Assembly (NCBI GenBank): GCA_003168335.1
Contig: PMSM01000010.1
Location: forward strand, 595,588-659,587
DNA from: Blastocatellia bacterium
GTDB taxonomy: Bacteria > Acidobacteriota > Blastocatellia > Pyrinomonadales > Pyrinomonadaceae
DNA: 64,000 nucleotides
Direction: 5' to 3'
A program made the position numbers and the translations under genes. The notes beneath the pieces were generated by a model. That model saw only the letters and a program-made list of their open reading frames with translations. It did not search any database and was not told where the DNA came from. Below are positions 1 through 8,711 of this stretch, one piece after another. The number at the start of each line of letters is the position of its first letter. Position 1 is the stretch's first letter.

Positions 1-28
1 ATCTCAGACTCTAGATTTGCCAAGGACT

Positions 29-45
29 GTTACCCGGTCGCTACC
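29..45. repeat. 17-bp dispersed repeat, inverted copy at 9081-9097
   Basis: The 17-mer GTTACCCGGTCGCTACC occurs here and, in reverse complement, at 9081-9097, just before trmFO. Both copies are followed on the same side by a similar GCTCCCGGT(A/T)C stretch. It looks like a short dispersed intergenic element. Nothing else is evident before the first gene at 130. Confidence 0.55.
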
Positions 46-129
46 GCTCCCGGTACTGACCTCACTCAACACCTCGCGGGCGCTTCGACCGCTTTAGCAG
101 ACCGGGATCTCTCGATCAAAGGAGCAACT

Positions 130-690
130 ATGCTGAGGTGGAAGACTTCGACGTTTCTGACCATGACCGCGCTATGCGGCGCGCTGGTGTTGGCTCAGCC
201 CGCGCTGTGCAATGGACAAGCGTCTGATTTTTCGAGCGTCTATACAGCTTTGAGCAAAGACTGTAAAGCGGCCTTCAAGCAGGTGGGCGCAGGACAGGAC
301 ATGCCGCTTAAGTGCAAAGGGTACGGGGGCTATGAGGTTCGCATTGATTACAGCGCCATGAGTGCGAGCTTGAGGATTCAGTCACCGAATGGCGAGACAG
401 CGGCGTCCGTATCCCCTCAACCTCTGGGTTACTATGACAAAAGAAAAGTAGAGTGGCGCCTGGCGAAAGGTAAGCCCTTTGCGATCATCATCAGAGGGGA
501 TCACTACAAGGACGAAAGCGGCAACATTGACGCCGACACATACTCTCCGCAGAACATAACGGGCACGTATCTGTTGGTCGTCGGACTGAAAGGGTTTGCG
601 TACATTGACGGTAAGATTGATGCCAAAACCCCGGATGCTAATGCGAAGGCCAGAGAGATGGCTGACGCGGGTTTCATACGTGGTAAGTAG
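130..690 (+). CDS. Small secreted protein of unknown function
   Basis: The protein has 186 residues. A clear Sec signal peptide fills about residues 1-30: a basic start, a hydrophobic core TMTALCGALVLA, and a likely cleavage after QPALCNGQA. The mature part has two cysteines (CKAAF and LKCKG, about residues 45-62) that could form one disulfide, and many alternating hydrophobic positions that suggest a beta-rich fold. I do not recognise the family. The start is supported by an AAAGGAG ribosome binding site eight bases upstream. It leads a run of three small secreted proteins on the same strand, with a 58-bp gap to the cystatin-like gene, so a shared extracellular or periplasmic role is plausible but unproven. 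Confidence 0.75.
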   Translation: MLRWKTSTFLTMTALCGALVLAQPALCNGQASDFSSVYTALSKDCKAAFKQVGAGQDMPLKCKGYGGYEVRIDYSAMSASLRIQSPNGETAASVSPQPLGYYDKRKVEWRLAKGKPFAIIIRGDHYKDESGNIDADTYSPQNITGTYLLVVGLKGFAYIDGKIDAKTPDANAKAREMADAGFIRGK

Positions 691-748
691 CCGGGCTAAT
701 TAGTTGGCGAGTGGCTATTCCAAAATTGCGAAGTCCAGGAGGTTGAGA

Positions 749-1141
749 ATGAAAAAGAATTGGCGGGTTGTGATGATAGCTTTGGTGGTCCCTTTGGTCA
801 TCTTCGCCGCACTTAACATTGCGTCTGGTAATGGGTCTTCTGCTGGCGCACAAGAGAAACCTATCGTCGGCCGTTATGCGGACACTTCCAACACTGACCC
901 CGAAGCAGTGGCGGCAGCGCAGTTCGCGATCAAGACGCAGGGCCGGAAGAGACATGCTCGCATTTCACTCGTGGCGATCACGCGTGCTGAAGCGCAAGTG
1001 GTCGCGGGGTTCAACTACCGGCTTTGTATGAGAGTAAAGATCAAGGGCAAGACCCGGGATGTAACGGTGGTGGTCTACAAAACTCTTAAACAAAAGTATT
1101 CGCTCATCAGTTGGGTAGCAGGCGGTTGCAAGGAGCGATGA
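749..1141 (+). CDS. Secreted cystatin-like protein
   Basis: About 130 residues from the chosen start, which has an AGGAGG ribosome binding site nine bases upstream and begins directly with a signal peptide (MKKNWRVVMIALVV). The frame opens earlier, at 704, but without that signal. The mature part reads as a cystatin: a VGRYADTSNTDPEAV start, a helix with AAQFAI, the diagnostic QVVAG loop followed by FNYRLCMRV, then VVYKTL and a final SWVAGGC. Cystatins inhibit papain-like cysteine proteases with the QxVxG loop and the W-containing hairpin, both present here. It would act outside the cytoplasm. The target is unknown. It sits between two other small secreted proteins and is probably co-transcribed with them. 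Confidence 0.85.
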   Translation: MKKNWRVVMIALVVPLVIFAALNIASGNGSSAGAQEKPIVGRYADTSNTDPEAVAAAQFAIKTQGRKRHARISLVAITRAEAQVVAGFNYRLCMRVKIKGKTRDVTVVVYKTLKQKYSLISWVAGGCKER

Positions 1142-1161
1142 CTCGACCGAAAGGAATCTCT

Positions 1162-1557
1162 ATGAAAAAATTTGCACTAGCGTTACTAACTATTTTGCTG
1201 ATCACCGCGTCCACCATCTGGGCGCAGCATTCCAAGCGTGTCAGCTTTCCCGCGGGGCGCACCACCGTAGTTTTGCAGGGTAGAACCACGGGCGGCCCGA
1301 GCGAAAGCGGCGGCATGAATCCTGTTAGCTACGTGCTCGGCGCGCGCAAAGGCCAGACGATGACCTTACATCTAACCTCAGCCAAAAAGAACGCGGTGTT
1401 TGGCGTCTACGCGCCGGGCACGGAGTTGATCGAAGGCGCGCAGAGTGTCACCGACTGGAGTGGTACGCTGCCGAAAACGGGTGACTATGAAATCATTGTG
1501 TTCCCGGAAGACGAGAAGACAAATACCACCTTCACACTTGAAATCACGATCCGCTGA
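1162..1557 (+). CDS. Secreted protein resembling the g-type lysozyme inhibitor PliG
   Basis: About 131 residues, with a signal peptide MKKFALALLTILLITASTIWA cut near AQH. The start at 1162 is preferred over an upstream one at 1111 because it begins at the signal peptide; the gap to the cystatin-like gene is then 20 bp. The mature part has RVSFPAGRTTVVLQG, YVLGARKGQTMTLHL and SGTLPKTGDYEIIVF. That order, ending in the SG-xLP-xxGDY motif, is how proteins annotated as inhibitor of g-type lysozyme read. A related generic beta-sandwich (pre-peptidase C-terminal-like) is the main alternative. If correct, it would protect the cell wall against lysozyme in the periplasm. Confidence 0.7.
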   Translation: MKKFALALLTILLITASTIWAQHSKRVSFPAGRTTVVLQGRTTGGPSESGGMNPVSYVLGARKGQTMTLHLTSAKKNAVFGVYAPGTELIEGAQSVTDWSGTLPKTGDYEIIVFPEDEKTNTTFTLEITIR

Positions 1558-1644
1558 ACATCAAAACGTTAAGCGACGCCTCGTCGGGGCTTGTTAAGCG
1601 AAGCGACTCACTGCGAAGGGCGTAGCACGGGCCAAGGTGCCACG

Positions 1645-1938
1645 AACAAAGCTTTGTTTGCCCGGAACAAGGTTAAGAAAACCGCAAACAAAGCTTTGTT
1701 TGCCCCGAGCAACGTTAAGAAAACCACAAACAAAGCTTTGTTTGCCCCGAACAACGTTAAGAAAACGACAAACAAGCCTTTGTTTGCCTTGAACAAGGTT
1801 AAGAAAGCGACGAACAAAGCTTTGTTTGCCTCCAACAAGGTTAAGAAAACGACGAACAAAGCTTTGTTTGCCTCCAACAAGGTTAAGAAAACGACGAACT
1901 AAGCTTTGTTTACCTTGAACAAGGTTAAGAAAACGACG
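1645..1938. repeat. Seven tandem 42-bp repeats with a palindromic core
   Basis: Seven units start at 1645, 1687, 1729, 1771, 1813, 1855 and 1897, exactly 42 bp apart. Each opens with the palindrome AACAAAGCTTTGTT (degenerate in units 4 and 7) and continues with an AACAAGGTTAAGAAAACG-like segment. Because 42 is divisible by three, several frames stay open on both strands; one would encode a 14-residue Lys-rich repeat (NKALFAPNNVKKTT). I see no ribosome binding site that makes any of these frames convincing, so I treat this as a non-coding array. Confidence 0.9.
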
Positions 1939-1981
1939 AAGAAAACCGACAAAATTGCGGCGAAGGATGATTTCACTACTA

Positions 1982-2177
1982 GTGGGCGGCATATCAGTAG
2001 CCCGGGGTGTAAGTCCGGGGTTCGAACGCCACTCCCAACCTCAAGCCGCAAAGCGGGCGACGGAAATAGGTTCGGGACCATGTGCGACATGAAATCTCTT
2101 TCGCCCCTACGGGGCTCGGAACCTTTTTGCTCTCGTCCCCCGGGCTTACACCCCGGGCTATTGATATGCCGCCTGCT
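1982..2177. repeat. Long inverted repeat, CCCGGGG family
   Basis: The left part (about 1982-2020) reads GGCGGCATATCAGTAGCCCG and then GGGTGTAAGTCCGGGG. The right part (about 2138-2177) is its imperfect reverse complement, with CCCGGGCTTACACCCCGGGC then TATTGATATGCCGCC. The same family recurs at 11.73-11.93 kb, which argues for a dispersed, possibly mobile, palindromic element. No gene is evident in it. Confidence 0.75.
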
Positions 2178-2230
2178 TTGCAGACTGGTCGAGGGTACTG
2201 GTTCAGTTTGAGCCAAAGGTCGATCTTCTG

Positions 2231-2349
2231 CTGGGAGCGCGGACGTCTCGTCCGCATTGAGCGCGGAGCGCGAACAGTTATTGCTGCAAGAAGCTCGAAA
2301 AAGGGAGCGTGCTTCGCACGCTGTGCGGACGGGACGTCCGCGCTCCCAG
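2231..2349. repeat. Inverted repeat with GGGAGCGCGG arms
   Basis: Arms of 15 bp match perfectly as reverse complements: CTGGGAGCGCGGACG at 2231-2245 and CGTCCGCGCTCCCAG at 2335-2349. They enclose about 90 bp. A close relative with 24-bp arms lies at 13.04-13.17 kb. I see nothing coding here. Confidence 0.8.
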
Positions 2350-2417
2350 CGTCATCTTCATTGGTGGGACTGAAACTGAACCAGTACCTGGTCGAGCGTT
2401 AGCTTGCGCGCCAACCA

Positions 2418-3770
2418 TCAATTGCCGGCAGGCGCGGAAGTAGATGCTTGTGCCTCCCGCGTCATTCTCACTTGCTTTCTTCCCAGCCAGAGACTAACGA
2501 AGAGCCATATAGCGGCGATGGGCGCCGCGACTAACGAAACTCCTGCCAGCCCTAACCCCAGCCAACCCATGACAGGTGTTGACCAGGCTGCGATCGGATC
2601 AGCGGCGCGGTAGACAAAGGTATCAATCAGGTTCTTGGCCTTATATTTATCTTCCCTGCTTACCACAGTGAAAAGAATTTCACGCGCCGGCCGGGCGATA
2701 GCGAAGTTTGCTGCCCGCCGCAAAGTAAGGAAGACAACCAGCAGCGTGAGAGTCGGCGCGACGCCCATCGCGGTGAAGCCGATCACGCTCAAAGCTGGAA
2801 GGATCGCCAGAGTAACCCCGACGCCCAGCCACTTAAGAAGTCTTCCGGCCAAGAACGCCTGCCCAAGTATAGTCAGGATATTCACCAGCAAATCTATCTG
2901 CGCAAAGAAGGCCGTCCGCGCTGAGCGATCCGCAAAAGCATGGGCGGCGATGTCTACCTGCTGAAAATATAGAAGCGTCGACGTAGTTGCATAGAGAAAG
3001 ATGTAGGCGCAGATGCCGAGGAGATATGGTGATTTGATGCAATGTGTAATGCCTGTCCAGATTCTTCCGCCAATTGGCAACTCTCCAGCAGTCTCTTTCC
3101 TGACTGAAGATTCGGAACCTGCGAATGTCGTGGGGAACAACCGCACGCATTGAGCGCCAAGTTCAAGCAACACCGCGGAGATGAGCAGGAGGTTGAGGCT
3201 GCCAATTCTCTGCACCAGGGTGGCAGTGATTGCGGCGCCCACAATCCCGCCCAGCGTTCCACCGACGCTGATGAAGCCGAACAGGCGTTTCCCCTGCTCT
3301 GTGCTGAACACATCCACCATGAATGCCCAAAACACCGAAACCACAAACAGATTGAAGACACTGGTCCAAACAAAAAAGGCCCGCCCGACCCAGACTTGAT
3401 GCTCCCTGGAGATCGTCATCATGAGCACAAAGAATATCAGGAGGTTTGCAATCAGGGTTCGGTAGGCAATCGGTATGAAACGTCTGCGGGAAAACCTTAC
3501 TACCAGCGCGGCGAAGAGCGCGTTCGCGATTAGCATCGCGACGAGCGTGCCGGTGAATAGCCAGGGCAGTTTCTCGATACTGTCCGCGCCGATGTCGTCG
3601 CGGATCGGACGAATGACGTAGTAGCTGGAAAAAATCAGAAAGTAATAAATGAAGCCCAGACCGAGCGCGCGGACCTCTTGCGCTTTCACATCGACGACCT
3701 TACGCAAGAGTCGCATGAAGCCGCTCGGCTCTGTTTCTTCGGGAGGGATAGCCTGGTTCTCGCTATTCAA
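2418..3770 (-). CDS. Multi-pass membrane protein, NTP/NDP antiporter-like
   Basis: 450 residues with about twelve hydrophobic segments spread over the whole length and short charged loops (RFSRRRF, GRLLKWLG). The N-terminal region, KAQEVRALGLGFIYYFLIFSSYYVIRPIRD, and the DVFSTEQGKRLFGFISVGGTLGG stretch resemble bacterial members of the ATP:ADP (NTP/NDP) exchange transporter family, which many free-living bacteria carry without known exchange activity. It sits in the inner membrane. The substrate cannot be told from sequence; a general MFS carrier is the alternative. It stands alone, transcribed leftward. Confidence 0.75.
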   Translation of the reverse strand: MNSENQAIPPEETEPSGFMRLLRKVVDVKAQEVRALGLGFIYYFLIFSSYYVIRPIRDDIGADSIEKLPWLFTGTLVAMLIANALFAALVVRFSRRRFIPIAYRTLIANLLIFFVLMMTISREHQVWVGRAFFVWTSVFNLFVVSVFWAFMVDVFSTEQGKRLFGFISVGGTLGGIVGAAITATLVQRIGSLNLLLISAVLLELGAQCVRLFPTTFAGSESSVRKETAGELPIGGRIWTGITHCIKSPYLLGICAYIFLYATTSTLLYFQQVDIAAHAFADRSARTAFFAQIDLLVNILTILGQAFLAGRLLKWLGVGVTLAILPALSVIGFTAMGVAPTLTLLVVFLTLRRAANFAIARPAREILFTVVSREDKYKAKNLIDTFVYRAADPIAAWSTPVMGWLGLGLAGVSLVAAPIAAIWLFVSLWLGRKQVRMTREAQASTSAPAGN

Positions 3771-3789
3771 GAAGTCGTCCTCGAGAAGG

Positions 3790-3885
3790 ATGATGACTCC
3801 CTCTCCATTTGGGAGAGGGCTGGGGAGAGGGAGCTACGCGAATCTAACGCCCTCTCCCTAACCCTCTCCCAAAGGGAGAGGGAAC
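3790..3885. repeat. Inverted repeat of CCCTCTCC/GGGAGAGGG type
   Basis: A pair of CCCTCTCC-rich and GGAGAGGG-rich segments (CCCTCTCCATTTGGGAGAGG on the left, CCCTCTCCCAAAGGGAGAGG on the right) can fold into a long hairpin between the two leftward genes. Repeats of this look are common between bacterial genes and may end transcription of either neighbour. It overlaps no credible gene. Confidence 0.6.
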
Positions 3886-3916
3886 GAAGCACTCGGGATC
3901 AAAAACTACACCCGCA

Positions 3917-5089
3917 TTATTTCTTTTGAGCGTGCCATGCTGCCAGTACTTCCGTTTCGCGCTCTGCCGTGAGGCCTGACTTCAACTTGGCCTGTCTGGA
4001 GGTGGGCTGCTTTCTAAACCATTCGAGCGTTGCTCTCGCCGTGTCGGGAAGGGGCCGGAAGGTCAGACCCTTAGCCAGCGCTTTGCTAATGCTGATCTCG
4101 GCAAAGCCTACCTCTCCACCTCGCGGTGGGATCCACACGGGCATATCACTCCACGGCCGGACCTTTTGCGCAGCCAGAAAGTCCGCGTCAACCCAGGTGA
4201 ATCGTGACTCGGAGGTCGTTGCCTTCTTAATGCCGTCGAGCATTTCCCCAATCGTCAGCTTCGACCTGGGCCCGGTGGCGTTAAAGATCCCGGTGGTGCC
4301 TTGCTCAACCATGCGTATGGTCCATTCGGCCAGATCGCGCGCGTCGATGAACTGAACCGGATCAGTGGAAGCGCCGGGGGCCAGGATTTCGCCGCCGCGA
4401 TCAAGGCGCACTGGCCAGTAGGTGAAGCGATCAGACTCGTCACCCGGCCCTACGATTAACCCGGGACGAATGATCAGCGCTTTTCCGGGAAACCATTTTT
4501 CGGCTTCTTGTTCGGAAAGCACTTTGAGCGGACCATACAAACCGTATTTCGAAGCGAGCAAGGTCGCCTGAGTTTCTTTCATGCTGTCGGCGCCTTCATA
4601 CTTGGCCAGCGGCCCGCTCTCATCCATTCCAGGCTTACTGTTGTCCGAGTAGACTGAAATAGTGGAGATGAAGACGTAGCGATCCACGTTCCCTTTCAAA
4701 ATTTGGGCGGCATCACGTACCCAAACGGGAAGGCTCGTGGGGATATCGATGACGACGTCCCACTTCCTGCCTTTGAGAGCGTCGAGCTGACCATTACGAT
4801 CACCTAGCAACTGTTCCGCTTCTTTAGGTAGTTCGCCCGGATGCGTCTTGCCGCGATTAAACACCGTCACCTTATGTCCGCGGCTGAGCGCATAACGAAC
4901 CTGGAAGGGGCCCGTAAAGCCGCTACCGCCGAGAATCAAAATGCGTAAGGGCTTAACGGCCTTGCCCATTGAGGTGCCGGCCGGATTGCCGGCCGCTAGC
5001 AAATCAGATACTCCAGGTATCAAGCCAAGGCCAATACTGCCACTCGCCAGGGCTGAAAGCTTAAGAAAAGTTCTGCGGTTGGTTGCCAT
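3917..5089 (-). CDS. Tat-exported NAD-dependent epimerase/dehydratase (copy 1)
   Basis: 390 residues. The N-terminus MATNRRTFLKLSALASGSIG has the twin-arginine motif RRTFLK followed by a weakly hydrophobic core, so the folded protein is probably exported by the Tat pathway, consistent with binding a cofactor inside the cell. The Rossmann fingerprint follows: RILILGGSGFTG at about residues 48-59. An extended SDR fold continues with VFNRGKTHP, DVVIDIPT, YVFISTISVYSD and a catalytic-looking Y. The C-terminal half holds IIRPGLIVGPGDESDRFTYW and FIDARDLAEW. The sugar or other substrate is unknown. The gene 3' of it in sequence (5526-6695) is a close paralogue in the same orientation, so the pair arose by tandem duplication. 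Confidence 0.82.
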   Translation of the reverse strand: MATNRRTFLKLSALASGSIGLGLIPGVSDLLAAGNPAGTSMGKAVKPLRILILGGSGFTGPFQVRYALSRGHKVTVFNRGKTHPGELPKEAEQLLGDRNGQLDALKGRKWDVVIDIPTSLPVWVRDAAQILKGNVDRYVFISTISVYSDNSKPGMDESGPLAKYEGADSMKETQATLLASKYGLYGPLKVLSEQEAEKWFPGKALIIRPGLIVGPGDESDRFTYWPVRLDRGGEILAPGASTDPVQFIDARDLAEWTIRMVEQGTTGIFNATGPRSKLTIGEMLDGIKKATTSESRFTWVDADFLAAQKVRPWSDMPVWIPPRGGEVGFAEISISKALAKGLTFRPLPDTARATLEWFRKQPTSRQAKLKSGLTAERETEVLAAWHAQKK

Positions 5090-5360
5090 TCATTCTCTCC
5101 TGCTAAGTTCAATTCAGACTGAATGAAACGATATTCAGGTCCAATTTTCGACAGTAAGACGCACCCATCTCGACGCTCGGTTTGGAGTGCATACGAGCCA
5201 CGTCTTTCTATAGTTTCAGGGATGCGCGAATGCGATGCGATGCTAACCGTTTCCAGAACTCGTATCACTCTCTGAATTAATGGAGACTCTGCCGCGTAGC
5301 GACCGGATCATTTTCCATTTGTCATTTCCCATTGATCATTGTGCTTCGTGCCCGTTCGTG

Positions 5361-5414
5361 TGATTTCGTGGATCGCTCTTCTTTCCCCGGCCCTGCGCAC
5401 GACCCACGAAATCA
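5361..5414. repeat. Inverted repeat, GATTTCGTGG family (copy 1)
   Basis: TGATTTCGTGG at 5361-5371 is the exact reverse complement of CCACGAAATCA at 5404-5414, with about 30 bp between. The same words recur as inverted repeats at 15.54-15.61 and 20.70-20.77 kb. The rest of the 5090-5525 gap shows no gene. Confidence 0.7.
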
Positions 5415-5525
5415 CCCGAAACAACGCGAGATAAATCCGGCAAATGGCAGATGAAAAATGATAAATGGAAAATAATCCGCTCACGCTTCTGTAACGACAA
5501 GCCGCGCGCCGATGACTCAATCACC

Positions 5526-6695
5526 CTATTTCTTTTGAGCGTGCCAGGCTGCCAGTACTTCGGTTTCGCGCTCTGGAGTAATTCCCGACCTTAACCTGGC
5601 TTGCCTTTCGGCGGGCTGCTTTCTAAACCATTCGAGCGTTGCTTTCGCGGTATCGGGAATCGGCCGCAAGGTCAGCCCCTTCTTCAGCGCCCTCTTGTTG
5701 CTGAGCATCGAAAAACCTTGTTCAGGCCCCCGCGGCGCGACCCACACGGGCAGTTCATTCCATGGCGAGACCGTTTGCGAAAGCAGGAAGTCAGTGTCAA
5801 CCCAGGTGAATCGAGACTGAGAGGTCGTCACCGTCTTAAGGCCGTCAAGCAATTCTCCCATCGTCAGTCTCGACTTTGGACCGAGGGCGTTGAAAATCCC
5901 GGTGGTTTCCTGCTCGACCATTCGGATTGTCCATTCGGCCAGGTCGCGCGCGTCGATGAACTGAACGAGATCGGTTTTGGGATCGCCCGGGCACAGGATT
6001 TCGCCGCCCCGATCAAGGCGCACGGGCCAATAGGTGAAGCGATCAGTCTCGTCGCCGGGCCCCACGATCAATCCGGGACGAATGATCAGGGTCTTCCCGG
6101 GAAACCATTTCTCAGCTTCTTTTTCGGAAAGCACTTTGAGCGGCGAGTAGAGAGGGAATCTACGCAAAGTCGCCTGAGTTTCTTTCATTGCGTCGGCGCC
6201 TTGATACTGGGCCAATGGCCCGCTCTCATCCATTCCAGGCTTGCTGTTGTCCGAGTAAACTGAAGTAGTCGAGATGAAAACGTAACGCTCCACGTTCCCT
6301 TTCAGGATTTGCGCCACATCACGTACCCACACCGGAAGGGTCGTGGGGATGTCTATGACAACGTCCCACGGCCGCCCTTTGAGAGCGTCGAGTTGACCAT
6401 TACGATCGCCTATTAACTGTTCGGCTTCTTTTGGCAGTTCCCCCGGATGCGTCTTGCCGCGATTAAAGACCGTCACTTTATGTCCGCGGCTGAGCGCATA
6501 ACGCACCTGAAAGGGGCCGGTAAAACCGGTACCACCAAGAATCAAAATACGTAAGGGCTTTACTGCCTGAACCCTTGATGCGTCAGCCTTCGGGCCGGCC
6601 GCTAATAAATCAGATGCCCCCGGCAGCAAACCGAGTCCAATACTTCCACCTGCCAGGGCTGAAAGTTTGAGAAAGTTTCTTCGGTTGGTCGACAT
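5526..6695 (-). CDS. Tat-exported NAD-dependent epimerase/dehydratase (copy 2)
   Basis: 389 residues, near-identical in plan to the copy at 3917-5089: a Tat signal with RRNFLKLSALAGG, the glycine-rich ILILGGTGFTGPF nucleotide site at about residue 50, VFNRGKTHPGELPKEAEQL, SVYSDNSKPGMDESGP and IIRPGLIVGPGDETDRFTYW. The main differences are a shortened segment near residue 180 (RRFPLYSPLK in place of ASKYGLYGPLK) and a variable C-terminal third. Substrate unknown. The start is preceded on its strand by TTAGGAGACACG, a good ribosome binding site. Two such copies side by side suggest divergence in substrate or simple dosage. Confidence 0.82.
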   Translation of the reverse strand: MSTNRRNFLKLSALAGGSIGLGLLPGASDLLAAGPKADASRVQAVKPLRILILGGTGFTGPFQVRYALSRGHKVTVFNRGKTHPGELPKEAEQLIGDRNGQLDALKGRPWDVVIDIPTTLPVWVRDVAQILKGNVERYVFISTTSVYSDNSKPGMDESGPLAQYQGADAMKETQATLRRFPLYSPLKVLSEKEAEKWFPGKTLIIRPGLIVGPGDETDRFTYWPVRLDRGGEILCPGDPKTDLVQFIDARDLAEWTIRMVEQETTGIFNALGPKSRLTMGELLDGLKTVTTSQSRFTWVDTDFLLSQTVSPWNELPVWVAPRGPEQGFSMLSNKRALKKGLTLRPIPDTAKATLEWFRKQPAERQARLRSGITPERETEVLAAWHAQKK

Positions 6696-6891
6696 TCACG
6701 TGTCTCCTAAAACGATTTTGATCTGTTCCCGCATGGCCTGCTCGTCATATCAGTTTGCGAACTGACCTGCGCTCAATCATGGATACCAGACCGAGATCAT
6801 GTTTACGAGGGGTCTACCACCAGGGAGGATAGGCACGGTGCAAACTTGTTGCCGGTCCTCATCGCTCCTATTATTAGCAATGCAGTTTGAA

Positions 6892-6967
6892 TGGAGCCGG
6901 CTATCGGAGTCGAACCGATGACCTTGCGATTACGAATCGCACGCTCTACCAACTGAGCTAAGCCGGC
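6892..6967 (-). tRNA. tRNA-Thr, anticodon CGT
   Basis: Read on the minus strand, the cloverleaf is complete: acceptor GCCGGCT/AGCCGGC, D arm GCTC-GAGC, anticodon stem TGCGA/TCGCA with loop TTCGTAA (anticodon CGT, threonine), T arm ATCGG-TTCGACT-CCGAT. The CCA tail is encoded at 6892-6894. Confidence 0.96.
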
Positions 6968-7073
6968 TAGGATTTAGCATCTGAACTATACGAACGCGTT
7001 GTTTGCGCTGTCAAGCAGGTTGAAAAAACCAATGAGCGCTGAGATAACGAAGAAAGAAGTAAGTGTTTTGACA

Positions 7074-8678
7074 ATGCGGCCAGTGCGGTACTCGCACCCC
7101 CGCGCGGTCTGCTTCCGCGTCCTGGTCCTCTCTTTCTTCGCCTTCGCAGTCATATGTCAGTCAGTGCTCGCTCAGCAAAACCGGAGCCTTCCTTCTGCCG
7201 AAAAGGTCGTCGATAACTATTTGAAAGCGATTGGCGGGAAGAAACAGGCGAGCGCGATCCGCGACGCCACTTATGAATGGACGATTGAGCGTCGGGACCA
7301 GGCCGTGGGCGTGGCCAGGACCCAGAACAAAGCGCCCGCTTCACAGCGCGCAGAGATGGCTCTCGACAATGGAAAGATGATCTCGGCAGCGAATCCCAGG
7401 TCTGCCTGGGTCCAGGGATTGGGCGGTGAACTGCGGACGCTCACGGGTCCCGATGCAGCCGCCGCCAAGTTACAGGCAGTGCTGAATGCGGCGCACCTGG
7501 TCGACTACAAAAAGGCCAACGTGCTCGCGCGCGTGGTTTCACTGGATGATTCGGCTTCGGGTTCGACCTACGTCGTGGAATTTTCGTCTCGCGGTGGCGC
7601 TCGACTGAGATATTGCTTCAGCACTAAGACGAAATTACTGGTCAGCATTCGGGACGACGCGCGCCAGACCGTCACCTGGTTTGAAGATTACCGGCCGGAA
7701 GGAAACATTCTCGAGCCACACATTCTTCGAATCGACCAGGGAGGCACGGGAGACCTCACTTTCAAACTCCAGCGAGTAAGTTACAACTCCGGAGTCGCGT
7801 CGACTGTGTTTGATCCGCCGGGCAGCGCCGAGGCGTTGGACGTTAGCACGGTGCTGCGCGAAGTTTCTCGCAATCAGGACGCGGTTGAAAAGCGCTTCAC
7901 CGAATACTCGTTCCTGCAAAAGGAGACTGAACGCGAAATCGACGGCCAGGGCGTCGTCAAGAAAGAGACAGTCAAAGTGTTCGAGGTGTTCCCAATTGCC
8001 CATCGCCGGCCGATTCTGAAATTGATCAGCGAAAACGGAGTCCCTCTCTCCGGCGACCGCGCCGCCAAAGAGGACAAACGAGTCGAGGAGGAATTTCTCA
8101 AAGCTGAGCGCGATAAAGACAAAGATACGCAGCGACAGGAAAAGCTACGGGCCGAACGTCAGCGGAAACGGGCTGCCAACAACCGCCAGCAAGACGAAAA
8201 CGACGATGTCGAGATTTCGCAGTTTTTCAGGAACTGTGAGTTCGTGTCACCGCGTCATGAACGCTTTCAGGATCGCGATACGATCGTTTTCGACTTTCGC
8301 GCCAAACCGGGATTCAAGCCCAGCACGCGTCAGGAAAGTCTGATCTCCAAGCTCGTCGGCGTCGTCTGGATCGATCCGGTTGATAAGCAGGTGATCCGGC
8401 TGGAGGCACGACTGGCCGAAGGCTTTAAGATGGGCGGCGGATTATTAGTTTCGTTGCGTCCGGGCGCCGCCCTGGTCATGGAGCAGACGCGCATGAACGA
8501 GGGAATCTGGCTGCCACGTTTCGTGCAGATTAACCTGTCCGTCAAGGTACTTCTATTTGGCGGTGGCGATATGAACAAGACCATTGAGTGGAGCAACTAC
8601 AAACACTTCTCTGCCGATGTTGATAGTTACAAGCTGGGCCTGCCCAAGACAGAAGAGACGCCTGCCAAAAAGCCCTGA
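7074..8678 (+). CDS. Exported protein with LolA-like features
   Basis: About 534 residues from the chosen start, where a signal peptide begins (MRPVRYSHPRAVCFRVLVLSFFAFAVICQSVLAQ is the N-terminal stretch, split here as basic region then hydrophobic core). In-frame starts exist at 6999 and 7032 but would place 25 residues before the signal. After it comes KVVDNYLKAIGGK, a helix typical of LolA/DUF-type outer-membrane lipoprotein-sorting-like domains, then beta-rich sequence. A charged low-complexity segment rich in K, R, E and D lies near the middle, and a second beta-rich half ends the protein. The function is unknown; an envelope role is an inference from export and fold hints. Confidence 0.65.
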   Translation: MRPVRYSHPRAVCFRVLVLSFFAFAVICQSVLAQQNRSLPSAEKVVDNYLKAIGGKKQASAIRDATYEWTIERRDQAVGVARTQNKAPASQRAEMALDNGKMISAANPRSAWVQGLGGELRTLTGPDAAAAKLQAVLNAAHLVDYKKANVLARVVSLDDSASGSTYVVEFSSRGGARLRYCFSTKTKLLVSIRDDARQTVTWFEDYRPEGNILEPHILRIDQGGTGDLTFKLQRVSYNSGVASTVFDPPGSAEALDVSTVLREVSRNQDAVEKRFTEYSFLQKETEREIDGQGVVKKETVKVFEVFPIAHRRPILKLISENGVPLSGDRAAKEDKRVEEEFLKAERDKDKDTQRQEKLRAERQRKRAANNRQQDENDDVEISQFFRNCEFVSPRHERFQDRDTIVFDFRAKPGFKPSTRQESLISKLVGVVWIDPVDKQVIRLEARLAEGFKMGGGLLVSLRPGAALVMEQTRMNEGIWLPRFVQINLSVKVLLFGGGDMNKTIEWSNYKHFSADVDSYKLGLPKTEETPAKKP

Positions 8679-8711
8679 GAAGGCAAGATATTCGCCAACG
8701 AGGAAGAAGTC

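Noticed and set aside
1591-1992. Repeat protein encoded by the 42-bp array, on either strand
   Set aside because: Any 42-bp tandem array stays open in several frames. No ribosome binding site or second domain supports translation.
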